From Bacteroidetes bacterium GWA2_30_7 (lineage in GTDB: Bacteria > Bacteroidota > Bacteroidia > Bacteroidales > GWF2-33-38), in NCBI GenBank assembly GCA_001768155.1, contig MENC01000287.1, forward strand, positions 3,537 to 16,353: a stretch of 12,817 nucleotides of DNA. Reading direction: 5' to 3'. Shown here piece by piece: positions 1-7,573 of the stretch (its first letter is position 1; every line of letters starts with the position of its first letter). The notes under the pieces were generated by a model. That model made no database searches. It was not told where the DNA came from and saw only the letters and a program-made list of their open reading frames with translations. The position numbers and the translations under genes are program-made.

Positions 1-697
1 CTTCGTCGTAAAATACATTAGTTATTATATATTTATTTAAGTCGATACTTGCATAAAAGTCTGTTTCAATTTTTTTTGTGTAAGTTAATGTGTCAGTTGA
101 TTTTGTAAGATTTACTGTAATATAACTAAAAGCTGAATTTATTGTGAAAACATCATTTATTTCGACACTTTCTGCAATATTATTGTTTCTTATCAGCATT
201 AAATCTTCGGAATTACCAGTGTTTAATAAAAAAGCATCATCCATAATTCCTTTAGAAAAAATGTGGTCTAATAAATTATAACAAAATGTATAATATTCCT
301 TCTTTCTGTTAATAAGTTTTGAATTAGATAAAATTCCAGTATTAATAAAATTTGTACTATAATATTTACTTAAATGCTCTTCCCATTTTATGTTAAAATC
401 TTTTTCAAATTGATTAAGTTGTTTAATATAAATTTGATTATCAATTTTATAAAATAGTTTAAAATTATTGTTTATACTATCTTTTTCGTCTTCAAGTTCT
501 TGAGGTAATTTTAGTATAGCAAAGTCAAACGGTGAAATTAAATTTTCGTGTAGCCATGGTTTTCCTTTATGAAATTCATATTTGAATTTACCTTCTTTGG
601 GATACAAAATAAGTACAATGATTGTGCTTATGAAAAATAAAGAAAAAATAATAATTTTTCTTAAAATCGAATTGATTTGTTTTTTTGTTTTATGCAT
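1..697 (-). CDS. 7TM-HD phosphohydrolase (PgpH/YqfF-like), N-terminal part, cut by the window edge
   Basis: Reading leftward from an ATG at 697, an open frame runs 232 codons to the window edge with no stop, so the gene is partial. Residues about 15-32 form one hydrophobic membrane segment after a Lys/Arg-rich start. This is followed by FKYEF (38-42), GKPW (45-48) and LISPFDF (53-59). That juxtamembrane pattern is typical of Bacteroidota HDIG proteins with a 7TMR-HDED extracytoplasmic domain, a seven-helix bundle and a cytosolic HD domain. The rest of the visible part fits the extracytoplasmic domain. Characterised family members such as PgpH hydrolyse cyclic di-AMP; the catalytic HD part lies outside this window, so activity is inferred from family only. 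The start is 11 bp past the stop of the upstream nucleotidyltransferase gene, suggesting a shared transcript. Confidence 0.8.
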   Translation of the reverse strand, partial: MHKTKKQINSILRKIIIFSLFFISTIIVLILYPKEGKFKYEFHKGKPWLHENLISPFDFAILKLPQELEDEKDSINNNFKLFYKIDNQIYIKQLNQFEKDFNIKWEEHLSKYYSTNFINTGILSNSKLINRKKEYYTFCYNLLDHIFSKGIMDDAFLLNTGNSEDLMLIRNNNIAESVEINDVFTINSAFSYITVNLTKSTDTLTYTKKIETDFYASIDLNKYIITNVFYDE

Positions 698-708
698 TTA
701 CTGGTACT

Positions 709-1362
709 TTATTCTACAAATTTAAAAATTGATTTATATTCTTCAATAGTATTAATGTTGTATAAAACGGACTTATCGTTTACAATAACATTTTTTTTAG
801 CAAATTGTTTCAGAACTTCTTTTATACCAAAAGAATAATCTGATTTTGAAATTAGTTTTAATACTTTAGAACTTATTAATGCCGGATGTCCGTTTTTTCC
901 ATCAAATGTTGGAACAATATAATCGCAATTCTCACAATTAGTTATTAATTTTTGAATTAAATCGGGATTAACAAATGGATTATCAATGTTTTGAATAAAG
1001 CAATAATTGTAATTATCCATTTTTTCAACTGCAAGTTTTAACGAATACAAACGACCATTTTGTGGTTCAGAATTTATAATGATTTTGAAATTTTGAAATT
1101 TATAATTTTTTAAATCATTAAATGTTTCATTATTAACAACTAAATAGCCATCTTTAATCCCTGAATTGTAATAGGTTGAAACGATTTTTTCTAAAAAAGT
1201 ATGTTCGGAATTATATTTCAAAAAAGCCTTATTCTTTCCAAATCGAGACGAAGTACCCGCAGCTAGTATAACAACCGAATATTTATAATCAAATGGCAAA
1301 ATTGATATTTTTTCTAAATACGAAAGTAAAACTTTTAAACAAAGAAACATATTTATTGGCAT
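709..1362 (-). CDS. MobA/MocA-like NTP transferase (nucleotidyltransferase)
   Basis: The protein has 217 residues. The nucleotide-binding signature LAAGTSSRFGKNK lies at 33-45, with the Gly-rich loop and the Lys typical of the MobA-like GT-A fold. NIDNPFV (125-131) supplies the metal-binding Asp, and GHPAL (158-162) matches the GHP motif common in MocA (molybdopterin cytidylyltransferase) relatives. NINT near 202-205 replaces the usual DIDTPEDY end motif. The likely reaction is transfer of a nucleotide from NTP to a phosphorylated acceptor; the acceptor cannot be read from sequence. About 26 residues precede the conserved core, so translation may really begin further in, for example at the TTG at residue 22. 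It is divergent from the RelE-type antitoxin and co-directional with the PgpH-like gene. A MocA role is attractive because ygfK lies nearby, but it could equally be a sugar or cofactor nucleotidyltransferase. Confidence 0.8.
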   Translation of the reverse strand: MPINMFLCLKVLLSYLEKISILPFDYKYSVVILAAGTSSRFGKNKAFLKYNSEHTFLEKIVSTYYNSGIKDGYLVVNNETFNDLKNYKFQNFKIIINSEPQNGRLYSLKLAVEKMDNYNYCFIQNIDNPFVNPDLIQKLITNCENCDYIVPTFDGKNGHPALISSKVLKLISKSDYSFGIKEVLKQFAKKNVIVNDKSVLYNINTIEEYKSIFKFVE

Positions 1363-1371
1363 AGTTCTTTT

Positions 1372-1402
1372 TTTGTTTTGACTTAAAATATGATTACTTT
1401 TG
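1372..1402 (+). promoter_or_regulatory. Bacteroidota-type promoter for the RelE-type toxin-antitoxin pair
   Basis: TACTTTTG at 1395-1402 is an exact match to the Bacteroidota -7 element TAnnTTTG. TTTG at 1372-1375 gives a -33 element with a 19-bp spacer, within the usual range. Transcription would begin a few bases after 1402, leaving a leader of roughly 20 nt before the ATG at 1429. The site lies downstream of the ATG at 1390, which argues against that codon being the start. It is inferred from consensus only. Confidence 0.5.
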
Positions 1403-1428
1403 AATATGATTTTTTAAATGAAAGAACA

Positions 1429-1626
1429 ATGAAAACAGTAATCGTGAATATTCCAAATAAAAAAGAACAATTTTTTTTGTCCCTATTAAAAGAATTTCGT
1501 TACAAATCGCGAGTATTAACTGAAGAAGAAAAAGAAGATAACGCTTTACTTACTCTTATGTATGAACGTGAAAATGAGGATAATTTGCAAATTGAAAGCT
1601 CGGAACAAATTTTAAAAAATATTTAA
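1429..1626 (+). CDS. antitoxin of a RelE/ParE-type toxin-antitoxin pair
   Basis: This small acidic protein has 65 residues from the ATG at 1429 (MKTVIVNIPNKKEQFF...). The frame is open back to an ATG at 1390, but that would add 13 residues and place the best promoter match inside the gene. MKT-I-VN-P-KKE at the N-terminus is a common start for small Bacteroidota antitoxins, so 1429 is preferred. A short beta-strand start, a central helix and a Glu-rich tail (TEEEKED at 31-37) fit an antitoxin with an N-terminal dimerisation or DNA-binding part and a disordered toxin-neutralising tail. It ends 11 bp before the RelE-type toxin gene, the classic antitoxin-first order. I cannot assign it to a named antitoxin family with certainty. 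Autorepression of the promoter is expected from the class but not shown. Confidence 0.7.
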   Translation: MKTVIVNIPNKKEQFFLSLLKEFRYKSRVLTEEEKEDNALLTLMYERENEDNLQIESSEQILKNI

Positions 1627-1637
1627 AAGTAAATATA

Positions 1638-1904
1638 GTGTTAGTATTATCTAAAAAATCTTTTAATAAAGACTTAAAAAAAATAAATGATAAAAAACTT
1701 GCACAAAGAATTTTAGAGGTTATTGAATCTTTAAAAAATGCTGACTCAATAGATAAAGTTTTAAATATAAAAAAGTTAAAAGGCTCAACAAATGCATATC
1801 GCATTAAAATTGGTGACTTTAGATTAGGTTTTTTTTTAAAAGAGAATACTATTGAACTAACTATTTTTGAACATAGAAAAGACATCTATAAAAAATTTCC
1901 TTAA
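1638..1904 (+). CDS. RelE/ParE-family toxin
   Basis: This basic protein has 88 residues and the usual RelE length and layout: N-terminal Lys-rich helices (SKKSFNKDLKKI), a KLKG turn (47-50), then YRIKIGDFRLGFF (54-66) and FEHRKDIYKKFP (77-88). The last two are the signature strands of the RelE/YoeB/ParE fold, with R55, R62, H79 and R80 in positions usually occupied by catalytic or RNA-contacting residues. RelE-type members cleave mRNA in the ribosome A site and ParE-type members inhibit gyrase. The terminal HRKDIY-FP favours the RelE side. The start is a GTG at 1638; no ATG lies at a sensible position. It lies 11 bp after the antitoxin, consistent with one transcript. It ends 26 bp before ygfK on the same strand, so read-through into ygfK is possible. 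Confidence 0.88.
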   Translation: MLVLSKKSFNKDLKKINDKKLAQRILEVIESLKNADSIDKVLNIKKLKGSTNAYRIKIGDFRLGFFLKENTIELTIFEHRKDIYKKFP

Positions 1905-1930
1905 ATTTAACATTATAGCAATATATACCT

Positions 1931-4900
1931 ATGAATACTGATAAATTTTCAACTATTTCCTTACAACGATTATTTCATTTGACTTTTGTTTCTAAAGATG
2001 TAATTTTCGGTATTCCAAAAGAATTATTTTTTAAACCAGAAAATAATCATCCATTTCGATTTAAAAGGTTTGGGAAATTACTCGAAACTCCAATTGGTGT
2101 TGCAGCAGGTCCGCAAACTCAAATGGCTCAGAATATAATCACAGCATGGCTTTGTGGTGCAAGATATATCGAACTTAAAACCATTCAAACCCTCGACGAA
2201 CTTGAAGTTTCTAAGCCTTGTATAGATATGCAGGACGAAGGATATAACTGCGAATGGTCGCAGGAATTAAAAATTCACGAATCGTTTGACGAATATCTGA
2301 ATGCGTGGATAATGATTCACATTTTACGTCATAAATTTGGTTGGAAAGGTGAGTTGGGAACTATTTTCAATATGAGTGTTGGATATAATCTTGAAGGAAT
2401 TTTAAAAGAAAATGTTCAATGGTTTTTCGATAAAATGAAAAATTGCAAAGCCGAAAAACTTGAAAAAATAAACTTATTAAAACCTTTGTATCCAGAAATA
2501 GAGAAAATTGACATACCCGATTGTATTTCAGATAATATCACTCTATCAACAATGCATGGCTGCCCGCCCGATGAAATAGAAAAAATTGCAGATTACCTGA
2601 TTACTGAAAAGAAATTACACACAACAGTTAAATTAAATCCAACTTTATTGGGTGCCGAAAAATTAAGAAAAATTCTGAATCATGATTTAGAATATAAAAT
2701 TAAAGTTCCGGATATTGCATTTGAACACGACCTTAAATACAACGATTCTATAAAGATTATTAAATCGTTACAAAAGAAAGCAAAAGATGCTGATGTTTTT
2801 TTTGGGTTAAAACTCACAAATACCCTTGAAGTAGAGAATAAAAAAGATGTATTCCCACCAAACGAAAAAATGATGTATATGAGCGGTAGAGCATTACATC
2901 CAATTTCAATAAATGTTGCTGCAAAACTTCAAAACGAATTTAACGGCGAATTAGATATATCGTTCTCAGCAGGAGCCGATTGTTTTAATATTTCTGATGT
3001 TATTGCTTGTGGATTAAAACCAGTTACTGTTTCAAGCGATTTATTAAAACCGGGAGGTTATGGACGATTAACACAATATATTGAAGAACTTACAACTGAT
3101 TTTAATATTTCTGGAGCAAAAAGTAATGAGGAGTTTATTTTAAAACGTAACGGAAAAAATAATGATATAAAACAAGCTGCATTAAGCAATTTAAAATCTT
3201 ACTCCGAAAATGTAGTAAATAATGAAGCATACAAAGAACCTCTATTTCTGAAACCCAATATTAAAACTAGTCGAAATTTAAATGTATTTGACTGTATAAA
3301 AGCACCTTGCGTAGATACTTGTCCTACACATCAGGATATTCCAGAATATATGTATTGGGTTGCTAACAATAATATTGAAAATGCTTATAAAGTAATATTA
3401 AGAACAAATCCTTTTCCATCAGTATTAGGATTGGTTTGCGACCATTTATGTCAAACAAAATGTACGAGAGTAAACTACGATAATAATTTATTAATCAGAG
3501 GGATAAAAAGATTTGTAACAGAAAGTTCTAAAAATGAAATTGAACTAATTCCAAATAGTAAAAATGGTTTTAAAGTTTCCATAATCGGAGCAGGACCATC
3601 TGGTTTATCTTGTGCATATTTTCTATCGTTAGCTGGTTTTGAAGTAAATGTTTTTGAAACTAAAGCATTTGCAGGAGGAATGGCAGCTGATGCTATTCCA
3701 TTATTCAGACTTTCAAAAGAAGCATTGGAATTTGACATTAAAAGAATTGAAAAACTGGGAGTTAAGATTCATTATAACTCAAAGATTAGTTCTTCAAAAT
3801 TTGAAAAATTACGCTCATCTAATAATTTTTTATATATTGCAGCAGGTGCACAAAAAGCAAAGCCTTTCGGAATCGAAGGAAGCGAAGCAATTGGAGTTTT
3901 AGACCCATTGAAATTTTTATCAGATATTAAAAATTGCAATACACCAATAATCGGAAAAAATATTGCAATTGTAGGTGGTGGAAACACTGCTATGGATGTT
4001 GCTCGTACTGCATTTAGGGTAGCAGGTGCAAACGGAAAAATTACTATAATTTATCGTCGTACAAAAAACGAAATGCCTGCGGATATTGAAGAAATTAAAG
4101 CTGTTATTGACGAAGGAATTGAAATACTAGAATTAACTGCACCAGAAAAAGTAATTTCAGAAAACGGACATGTAAAAGGACTTATATGTTCAAAAATGGA
4201 ATTATCTGAAAAAGATGAATCGGGAAGAGCTAAACCAATTAAGATTCAGGGTTCAGAATTTACATTAAATTTTGATACAATTATTCCCGCTTTAGGACAG
4301 GATTTAGACATTGATTTTGTTGACGTTAACCTATTGAAATCTGACAAAAAAACTTACGAAACAGCTATTAAAAATGTATTTATAGGTGGTGATGCGTATA
4401 GAGGTGCTTCAAATATAATTAAAGCTGTTGCCGATGGAAGATTTACAGCAGAAAATATTATAAATAGAGCATCAAAACAAAAATATATTCATAAATTAAC
4501 AACATTTAAAAATCTGAATTTTACAGATTTAACCTTAAAAAGAGCAAAACGTATTATTAGTTGTAAAACAGATGAGATAAACGGAACTAAAAAAAGTTTT
4601 GAAGTTGCAGTACATTCATTATCTGTTAATGCTGCTGTAAAGGAAGCTTCACGCTGCCTTTATTGTGATGAATTGTGCAATGTATGTGTTACAGTTTGTC
4701 CAAATAGAGCAAATTTTTCTTTTGTAACCAAACCAATTGCTATTCAGTTATATAAAGCTGAAAAAGTAAATGGAAAAATTGAAATTAAACAAGATAAAAT
4801 TTTCAATATTGATCAGCAATATCAAATAATTAATATTTCAGATTTTTGCAACGAATGTGGAAATTGTACAACATTTTGTCCGACAAATGGTTCACCATAT

Positions 4901-5209
4901 CGCAATAAACCAAAGTTTTATCTTACTTCTAAAAGTTTTGAAGAAGCTCCATCAGGTTATTTTATTTCAAAATCAGATAGTTCTAAAACAATTCATTATA
5001 AAGATAATGATGGAATAAAAACACTTACTTTGCAAAATGGAAATTATATTTACGAAACTAAAAATGTGAAAGCTGAATTTTCTCTTAATGATTTTAAATT
5101 ATTGAATGTAAATTTTGCCACCGATATTACTAATATTGAATATTTTACAAAAGTTGCAGAAATGAAAATATTGTTGGATGGAGCCGAAGTTTTATACGAG
5201 ATTTATTAG
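1931..5209 (+). CDS. ygfK: YgfK-family Fe-S flavoprotein (annotated elsewhere as putative selenate reductase subunit)
   Basis: The protein has 1092 residues, slightly longer than E. coli YgfK. Residues 1-390 resemble a dihydroorotate-dehydrogenase-like TIM barrel (GVAAGPQTQ at 56-64, HGCPPDEIE at 209-217, FSAGADCFN at 345-353). A GltD-type module follows: Cys455, 460, 464 and Cys503, 507, 511 for Fe-S clusters, FAD motif GAGPSG (553-558), NAD(P)H motif VGGGNTA (681-687), and second FAD motif GGDAYRGA (819-826). The C-terminus has two ferredoxin-like Cys sets: C909, 912, 916, 919, 923 and C973, 976, 979, 983. The parts match dihydropyrimidine dehydrogenase but with the barrel first. It is probably cytosolic and moves electrons between NAD(P)H and a substrate reduced in the barrel. 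In E. coli, ygfK lies in a molybdenum-hydroxylase/purine region. The selenate label is weakly founded. No in-frame TGA is present. Confidence 0.93.
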   Translation: MNTDKFSTISLQRLFHLTFVSKDVIFGIPKELFFKPENNHPFRFKRFGKLLETPIGVAAGPQTQMAQNIITAWLCGARYIELKTIQTLDELEVSKPCIDMQDEGYNCEWSQELKIHESFDEYLNAWIMIHILRHKFGWKGELGTIFNMSVGYNLEGILKENVQWFFDKMKNCKAEKLEKINLLKPLYPEIEKIDIPDCISDNITLSTMHGCPPDEIEKIADYLITEKKLHTTVKLNPTLLGAEKLRKILNHDLEYKIKVPDIAFEHDLKYNDSIKIIKSLQKKAKDADVFFGLKLTNTLEVENKKDVFPPNEKMMYMSGRALHPISINVAAKLQNEFNGELDISFSAGADCFNISDVIACGLKPVTVSSDLLKPGGYGRLTQYIEELTTDFNISGAKSNEEFILKRNGKNNDIKQAALSNLKSYSENVVNNEAYKEPLFLKPNIKTSRNLNVFDCIKAPCVDTCPTHQDIPEYMYWVANNNIENAYKVILRTNPFPSVLGLVCDHLCQTKCTRVNYDNNLLIRGIKRFVTESSKNEIELIPNSKNGFKVSIIGAGPSGLSCAYFLSLAGFEVNVFETKAFAGGMAADAIPLFRLSKEALEFDIKRIEKLGVKIHYNSKISSSKFEKLRSSNNFLYIAAGAQKAKPFGIEGSEAIGVLDPLKFLSDIKNCNTPIIGKNIAIVGGGNTAMDVARTAFRVAGANGKITIIYRRTKNEMPADIEEIKAVIDEGIEILELTAPEKVISENGHVKGLICSKMELSEKDESGRAKPIKIQGSEFTLNFDTIIPALGQDLDIDFVDVNLLKSDKKTYETAIKNVFIGGDAYRGASNIIKAVADGRFTAENIINRASKQKYIHKLTTFKNLNFTDLTLKRAKRIISCKTDEINGTKKSFEVAVHSLSVNAAVKEASRCLYCDELCNVCVTVCPNRANFSFVTKPIAIQLYKAEKVNGKIEIKQDKIFNIDQQYQIINISDFCNECGNCTTFCPTNGSPYRNKPKFYLTSKSFEEAPSGYFISKSDSSKTIHYKDNDGIKTLTLQNGNYIYETKNVKAEFSLNDFKLLNVNFATDITNIEYFTKVAEMKILLDGAEVLYEIY

Positions 5210-5309
5210 GTAAAATCTGGTTTTTTTAGTATTAAAGAAAATATCTGAAAAATAAAAATAAAAATGAATTATTATTTGTAATTTTGTTATATAACTTTAT
5301 TCCTGACTT

Positions 5310-5582
5310 ATGATAGCAATCAGTGGCATTTACAAAAATGGCAAAGTAGTATTGGAACGCAGGTTACCAATAAATAAAACCATGAGAGTAATCGTTACTT
5401 TCATTGACGATGAATTTACAGAATATGAACTGATATTAGAAAAAATGTTGCTAAATAAAACCGACCCAAAAAGTAAAGGACTTGATTTGAATAAATTTTC
5501 GTTTCAAAAAAGTATTGAAGCAACTAAAGAATATAATTGTTCGTTTAGTGATGCATTAATCGAAGAAAGGAGAAATGACTGA
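5310..5582 (+). CDS. antitoxin of a VapC/PIN toxin-antitoxin pair
   Basis: The protein has 90 residues. The N-terminal part, MIAISGIYKNGKVVLERRLP then MRVIVTFIDDE, is strand-rich and looks like the AF2212/DUF104-type small beta-barrel antitoxins (x-GIY-x-NGKV-x-L). The C-terminal part (about 62-90: FSFQKSIEATKEYNCSFSDA, ending in EERRND) is amphipathic and resembles the tails with which antitoxins cap a PIN toxin. Its stop codon overlaps the toxin ATG by one base (TGATG at 5580-5584), so translation of the two is probably coupled. A 100-bp gap separates it from ygfK; no terminator or convincing promoter is visible there. The antitoxin call rests mostly on position before a PIN gene and on this residue pattern. 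Confidence 0.78.
   Translation: MIAISGIYKNGKVVLERRLPINKTMRVIVTFIDDEFTEYELILEKMLLNKTDPKSKGLDLNKFSFQKSIEATKEYNCSFSDALIEERRND
5566..5573 (+). promoter_or_regulatory. Shine-Dalgarno-like site before the PIN toxin gene
   Basis: AAAGGAGA at 5566-5573, inside the end of the antitoxin gene, lies 8 bp before the ATG at 5582. This is a near-perfect Shine-Dalgarno sequence. It stands out because the other starts in this window have only A-rich leaders, as usual in Bacteroidota. It supports the ATG at 5582 as the toxin start. It might instead reflect codon choice for the Glu-Arg-Arg residues of the antitoxin. Confidence 0.5.
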
Positions 5583-6007
5583 TGAATATTTTTTTAGATA
5601 CTTCATCTTTGCTAAAAGTATATCATAGAGAACAAGATACAGATGAAATATTAAAACTTTTATCACAAGAAGTAGAAAATATCTACCTTTCAGAACTTGC
5701 CAAAATTGAATTTAATTCGGCTGTTTGGAAAAAAGTTCGTACCAAAGAATTTATTGAAGTAAAAGCCAAGGAAATGATTACACATTTTGAAAATGATTAT
5801 AACAACTTCCTTTGGATTTCTATTGATAAAGAAACCATTTCGGCAGCTAAAGAATTGATAAAAACTTATGGGCAAGATGGTTTACGCACATTAGACGCAA
5901 TTCAATTAGCTTGTGCAGTATTGAAACGCAATAAAATACAAAAATATAAAACATCAGATTCAACTTTAAAACAAATTTTTATTAAAGAAAAATTAACTGT
6001 GTGTTAA
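5582..6007 (+). CDS. vapC: PIN-domain toxin, VapC family
   Basis: The protein has 141 residues, normal for VapC. The four acidic residues of the PIN metal site are visible: D6 in FLDTSSLLK, E43 in LAKIEFNSA, D105 in LRTLDAIQLACA and D126 in YKTSDSTL. VapC proteins are Mg2+-dependent ribonucleases that cut tRNA, rRNA or mRNA sites in the cytosol; the target here cannot be predicted. All catalytic acids are present and the length is complete, so the toxin looks active. It is cotranscribed with the preceding antitoxin, with a one-base overlap. The PIN fold assignment is firm; the toxin role follows from the operon. Confidence 0.9.
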   Translation: MNIFLDTSSLLKVYHREQDTDEILKLLSQEVENIYLSELAKIEFNSAVWKKVRTKEFIEVKAKEMITHFENDYNNFLWISIDKETISAAKELIKTYGQDGLRTLDAIQLACAVLKRNKIQKYKTSDSTLKQIFIKEKLTVC

Positions 6008-6080
6008 ATTTTTTATAAATTCTTTAACTTGTTTATATAACATATACAAATTGTTTAAAGCTAAAAATAAATAAAACATT

Positions 6081-7553
6081 ATGATAGAACTAATTAACAA
6101 AGTAACAAATCCTGAAGTTCGAAAAAAAGCAGTAGAACGATTTAAGGAAAGAGGTATTATTTTACCTACATTTAAACAAATGCAAAACCCCGATTTAATT
6201 CCGGGAAAAGTTAAAGACAAGTTGAAAAATATTGGACTTTGGGAACTTAATCCAATGAATTTGTTCAGAATTTCTTGGAAAAACGAGCCAAAAGAAAAAG
6301 GCGGACAATACGGAGATGTTAATTACCTGGAACTTCCAAAAGAAATTACAGGAGTTGATGCACGAATAGTTCTGATAATCGGGAAATGGTTTCCAACTGG
6401 TGCTCACAAAGTTGGAGCTGCTTATGGTTGCTTAGTTCCACGAATTATTACAGGTCAGTTCGACCCAACATATCATAAAGCTGTTTGGCCATCAACCGGA
6501 AATTATTGTCGTGGAGGTGCTTTCGATTCTTCAATTATGGGAGTTACAGCAGTTGCAATTTTACCAGAAGAAATGAGTAAAGAAAGATTCGATTGGCTTA
6601 AAGAAATTGGAGCAGAAGTAATTGCCACAAAAGGCTGTGAATCAAATGTTAAAGAAATTTACGATGCATGTTGGGATATTCGCAGAAATAGAAAAGACTG
6701 CGTTATTTTTAATCAATTCGATGAATTTGGAAATTCAGCTTGGCATTATAATGTTACAGGTTATGCTATTGAAGAAGCTTTTGAAAAAATTAAAGGAAAA
6801 AACAGCCGATTTTCAGCATATATTTCTGCAACAGGTTCTGCCGGAACTATTTCTGCCGGAGATTATTTAAGAACAAAATTCCCTCACGTTAAAGTTGTAG
6901 CTTCTGAAGCATTGCAATGTCCAACAATTTTACGAAATGGTTTTGGCGGACACCGTATCGAAGGTATTGGCGATAAGCATATTCCTTGGGTTCATAATGT
7001 TAAAAATACAAATGCAGTTACAGCAATTGACGATGAAGATTGTATGCGAATTTTCCGTTTATTTAATGAGCCTGATGGTCATAAATTGTTAAAAGCTAAC
7101 GGAGTAAGCAATGAAATTATTTCAAAACTCGAATTATTGGGAATTTCAGGAGTTGGAAATATGTTATCGGCAATTAAAACTGCCAAATATTTTGAAATGA
7201 CTTCTGATGATGTAATTTTCACAGTTGCAACCGATTCTGCAGTAATGTATGGTTCTCGACTTGAAGAATTAACTCACGAAAAAGGAAAATATAACGATAT
7301 ACAGGCAATTAAAGATTACGAAAAATGTATTTTAGGTCAAGTAACTGATAACATGCGAGAATTAAATTATCAAGACCAAAAAGCAATTCATAATTTAAAA
7401 TATTTCACATGGGTTGAGCAGCAAGCAAAAGAGGTTGAAGACCTTAACCAGCTTTGGTACGACCACGATTTATGGCAAAATCTTTTCAATCAACCAAAAG
7501 TTTGGGACGAAATGATTGAGCAGTTTAATGAGGAGACGGGGTTGTTGAAGTAA
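6081..7553 (+). CDS. fold-type II PLP-dependent enzyme (cysteine synthase / tryptophan synthase beta superfamily)
   Basis: The protein has 490 residues. The PLP lysine is very likely K110 in TGAHKVGAAYG (106-116). STGN at 138-141 is the substrate-carboxylate loop of the O-acetylserine sulfhydrylase/threonine-synthase type. TGSAGT (251-256) is the PLP-phosphate loop, and ATDSAVMY (383-390) fits the segment near the pyridine nitrogen. It is longer than ordinary cysteine synthases (about 310 residues), with about 90 extra N-terminal and about 100 extra C-terminal residues. No CBS domain is evident. It is not a YgeX-type diaminopropionate lyase by motif. The superfamily performs beta-elimination or beta-replacement on amino acids; the substrate here is unknown. 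A 73-bp gap follows the PIN toxin gene, and a 20-bp gap leads to the next gene on the same strand. The superfamily call is firm, the specific reaction open. Confidence 0.85.
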   Translation: MIELINKVTNPEVRKKAVERFKERGIILPTFKQMQNPDLIPGKVKDKLKNIGLWELNPMNLFRISWKNEPKEKGGQYGDVNYLELPKEITGVDARIVLIIGKWFPTGAHKVGAAYGCLVPRIITGQFDPTYHKAVWPSTGNYCRGGAFDSSIMGVTAVAILPEEMSKERFDWLKEIGAEVIATKGCESNVKEIYDACWDIRRNRKDCVIFNQFDEFGNSAWHYNVTGYAIEEAFEKIKGKNSRFSAYISATGSAGTISAGDYLRTKFPHVKVVASEALQCPTILRNGFGGHRIEGIGDKHIPWVHNVKNTNAVTAIDDEDCMRIFRLFNEPDGHKLLKANGVSNEIISKLELLGISGVGNMLSAIKTAKYFEMTSDDVIFTVATDSAVMYGSRLEELTHEKGKYNDIQAIKDYEKCILGQVTDNMRELNYQDQKAIHNLKYFTWVEQQAKEVEDLNQLWYDHDLWQNLFNQPKVWDEMIEQFNEETGLLK

Positions 7554-7573
7554 AGTGTTTTTAAATTTATATT

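Noticed and set aside
1390..1428. Use of the ATG at 1390 as the antitoxin start
   Set aside because: It would put the best promoter match inside the gene and adds 13 residues before the MKT start.
1862..1869. TATTTTTG as a promoter for ygfK
   Set aside because: It matches TAnnTTTG but lies inside the toxin gene with no -33 TTTG at a proper distance; runs of T and A make chance matches common here.
1556..1885. Minus-strand open frame opposite the RelE-type toxin-antitoxin genes
   Set aside because: It is antisense to two genes with clear family features, has low-complexity Phe/Ser-rich composition and no recognisable domain.
3475..3987. Open frames on both strands within ygfK
   Set aside because: They overlap the conserved FAD and NAD(P)H-binding parts of ygfK and carry no motifs of their own.
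5275..5299. TTTG and TAACTTTA as a promoter for the PIN antitoxin gene
   Set aside because: The last base of the -7 element is wrong and the spacer is only 13 bp.
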